A stretch of DNA of 64,000 nt from Paraburkholderia kururiensis (GTDB taxonomy: Bacteria > Pseudomonadota > Gammaproteobacteria > Burkholderiales > Burkholderiaceae), in assembly GCF_034424375.1 (NCBI RefSeq), contig NZ_CP139965.1:5022001-5086000 (forward strand). Direction: 5' to 3'. A program made the translations under genes and the position numbers. Shown piece after piece: positions 62,567-64,000 of this stretch (position 1 is the stretch's first letter; the number at the start of each line of letters is the position of its first letter). The notes beneath the pieces were generated by a model, which was given only the letters and a program-made list of their open reading frames with translations, was not told the origin of the DNA and searched no databases.

Positions 62567-63637
62567 TCAAGAATGAGTGTATTCGTCGATTTGGGCGAGC
62601 GTGACGGCCTTCATGTCTTCGTGACGAGCGGCAGCCTTGTACCACGCGACGATATTGTCCAGTGCGTGATCGAGATTCCATCTCGCCCGCCATCCGAGAC
62701 GCGCGCGCGCTTTCGAACAATCGAGCTTCAGGTAGGTGGCTTCGTGCGGATGGTTACCGTCGTCCAGTTTCCATCGGGCACCTTCACCCCACTGGGAGGT
62801 GAGCCGCTCCACGATGGCTTGCACAGGCTGCGCATCGGAGTCGTTCGGGCCGAAGTTCCAGGCATCCGCGTATCGCGTACCTTCCGTGTAGAGCTTTTCA
62901 GCGAGGACGAGATAGCCGCTGAGCGGTTCGAGCACGTGTTGCCACGGACGAATGGCGTGCGGGCTGCGGATATGGACCGTCTCCCCGTTTGCGATTGCCC
63001 GCATGATGTCCGGAATGAGCCGGTCGGCCGCCCAGTCGCCTCCGCCAATCACATTGCCCGCTCGCGCGCTGGCCACCGCGACGCCATGCTGCTGATAGGC
63101 GGCCGGATTGAAGAAGGCGTTTCGATAAGCGGCCGTAACCAGTTCGGCGCAACCCTTGCTGCTGCTGTACGGGTCGTAGCCGCCCATCGCCTCGTTTTCG
63201 CGATAACCCCATTCCCACTCGCGGTTTTCGTAGCATTTGTCCGTGGTGACGATTACGACGGATCGCACGCCCGGTACGAGTCGAATGGCGTCGAGCAGAT
63301 AGACGGTTCCCAGCACATTCGTTTCATACGTTTCCACTGGCGTGACGTACGATTCGCGCACGAGCGGTTGTGCCGCCATATGAATGACGATTTCGGGCTG
63401 AGCGGCCCTGATTGCGTTGAGCAATCGCTCGCGGTCGCGGATATCGGCGATGACCGACTCGATGCTATCGCCGGCTTGCGCAAGCGTGTAGAGGTTCGGC
63501 GTGGTTTCCGGTGCGAGCGCGTAGCCCGTGACCTCGGCTCCCAGGGCTCGCAGCCAGAGCGTGAGCCAGCTACCCTTGAAACCCGTATGGCCGGTCAGGA
63601 AGACCTTCTTGCCGAGCCAGAACGAAGCGTCCTTCAT
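62567..63637 (-). CDS. rfbG: RfbG, CDP-glucose 4,6-dehydratase
   Basis: The 356-residue enzyme makes CDP-4-keto-6-deoxyglucose, with KKVFLTGHTGFKGSWLTLWL, IHMAAQPLVRESY, VVIVTTDKCYENREW and GYDPYSSSKGCAE carrying the Tyr-Lys pair. The ATG at 63637 overlaps the rfbF stop (ATGA). It is the second step of the CDP-3,6-dideoxyhexose route. Confidence 0.95.
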   Translation of the reverse strand: MKDASFWLGKKVFLTGHTGFKGSWLTLWLRALGAEVTGYALAPETTPNLYTLAQAGDSIESVIADIRDRERLLNAIRAAQPEIVIHMAAQPLVRESYVTPVETYETNVLGTVYLLDAIRLVPGVRSVVIVTTDKCYENREWEWGYRENEAMGGYDPYSSSKGCAELVTAAYRNAFFNPAAYQQHGVAVASARAGNVIGGGDWAADRLIPDIMRAIANGETVHIRSPHAIRPWQHVLEPLSGYLVLAEKLYTEGTRYADAWNFGPNDSDAQPVQAIVERLTSQWGEGARWKLDDGNHPHEATYLKLDCSKARARLGWRARWNLDHALDNIVAWYKAAARHEDMKAVTLAQIDEYTHS

Positions 63638-64000
63638 CACCAAACCTTCCACGGTGCCTTGCCGGATTGCCAGAGGTCTTCCAGGAGCGTTTTGTCGCGC
63701 AGCGTGTCCATAGGCTGCCAGAAGCCTTCGTGTTCATAGGCCGAGAGTTGCCCCTGGGCGGCGAGCTGTTCGAGCGGTTCGCGTTCCCAGACGCATTCGT
63801 CGTCGGGAATGAGATCGATAACCTTCGGCGAAAGCACGAAGAATCCGCCGTTGATCATGCCGCCGTCGCCTTTCGGCTTCTCCTTGAACGAGCTGACCTT
63901 GCGATCTTCGATATGCAGCGCGCCGAATCGGCCCGGCGGGTAGGTCGCGGTGAGCGTTGCCTGATTGCCGTGTGCCCTGTGGTACTCGACGAGAGAAGAA
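63637..64000 (-). CDS. rfbF: RfbF, glucose-1-phosphate cytidylyltransferase (partial, N-terminus outside window)
   Basis: The C-terminal ~120 residues are visible; the frame is open to the window edge at 64000. Recognisable family stretches are GNQATLTATYPPGRFGAL, FKEKPKGDG, MINGGFFVLSPKVIDLI and EGFWQPMDTLRDKTLLE. It makes CDP-glucose, the entry point for rfbG and rfbH. The stop overlaps the rfbG start. Confidence 0.93.
   Translation of the reverse strand, partial: SSLVEYHRAHGNQATLTATYPPGRFGALHIEDRKVSSFKEKPKGDGGMINGGFFVLSPKVIDLIPDDECVWEREPLEQLAAQGQLSAYEHEGFWQPMDTLRDKTLLEDLWQSGKAPWKVW

Overview
The window is GC-rich and reads as a chromosomal segment of a Burkholderiales bacterium, most likely Paraburkholderia/Burkholderia sensu lato. 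Three things support this: the housekeeping order rubredoxin - yqgE - ruvX - pyrR - pyrB - pyrC' - plsC, apaH lying divergent to the rml genes at the edge of an O-antigen/exopolysaccharide locus, and the groESL and pqq contents. The genus is inference from gene order and protein character; no 16S rRNA or tRNA gene was seen.

Region 1 (1-8.9 kb) is a quinoprotein alcohol oxidation module. It holds the 3' part of a PQQ alcohol dehydrogenase with the D-Y-D signature of lanthanide-dependent enzymes, then a gene fusing a XoxJ-like periplasmic binding domain to a c-type cytochrome. On the other strand lies a complete pqqABCDE operon, followed upstream by an AcoR-type sigma-54 activator gene. A good -24/-12 promoter and a TGTTCC-N5-GGAACA inverted repeat precede pqqA, so the activator probably drives PQQ synthesis.

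Region 2 (8.9-27.5 kb) is mostly core genome. It contains an MscS-type channel, an exported PQQ-propeller protein, a GH114 lipoprotein, a ClC channel, groESL with a CIRCE operator, cysC, thiD, rubredoxin, a protein with a possible degenerate Hpt-like segment, yqgE-ruvX-pyrR, pyrB with a non-catalytic dihydroorotase homologue (pyrC'), and plsC.

Region 3 (27.5-55.1 kb, plus strand except apaH) is a large surface-polysaccharide locus. It encodes dTDP-L-rhamnose synthesis (rmlBACD) and GDP-mannose to GDP-D-rhamnose synthesis (manC, gmd, rmd). An ABC exporter (wzm/wzt), a CapK-like adenylate-forming protein, a polysaccharide deacetylase, WecB and six glycosyltransferase genes follow. A cyclase of the dehydroquinate/2-deoxy-scyllo-inosose synthase superfamily sits beside a glycosyltransferase and an SDR. 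The region ends with a decayed glycosyltransferase and an A+T-rich sulfotransferase gene. One glycosyltransferase and the sulfotransferase share a C-terminal beta-rich module.

Region 4 (55.2-64 kb, minus strand) converges on region 3. It encodes CDP-sugar genes (rfbF, rfbG, rfbH), an NAD-dependent epimerase/reductase, a split transketolase, and a gtrA-gtrB-gtrC-like glycosylation cassette. Together they suggest synthesis of an unusual, perhaps two-carbon-branched, 3,6-dideoxy sugar and decoration of the polymer. The transketolase C-terminal subunit has an in-frame TAA after 13 codons of its expected start, so this branch may be disabled or may restart at an internal TTG.
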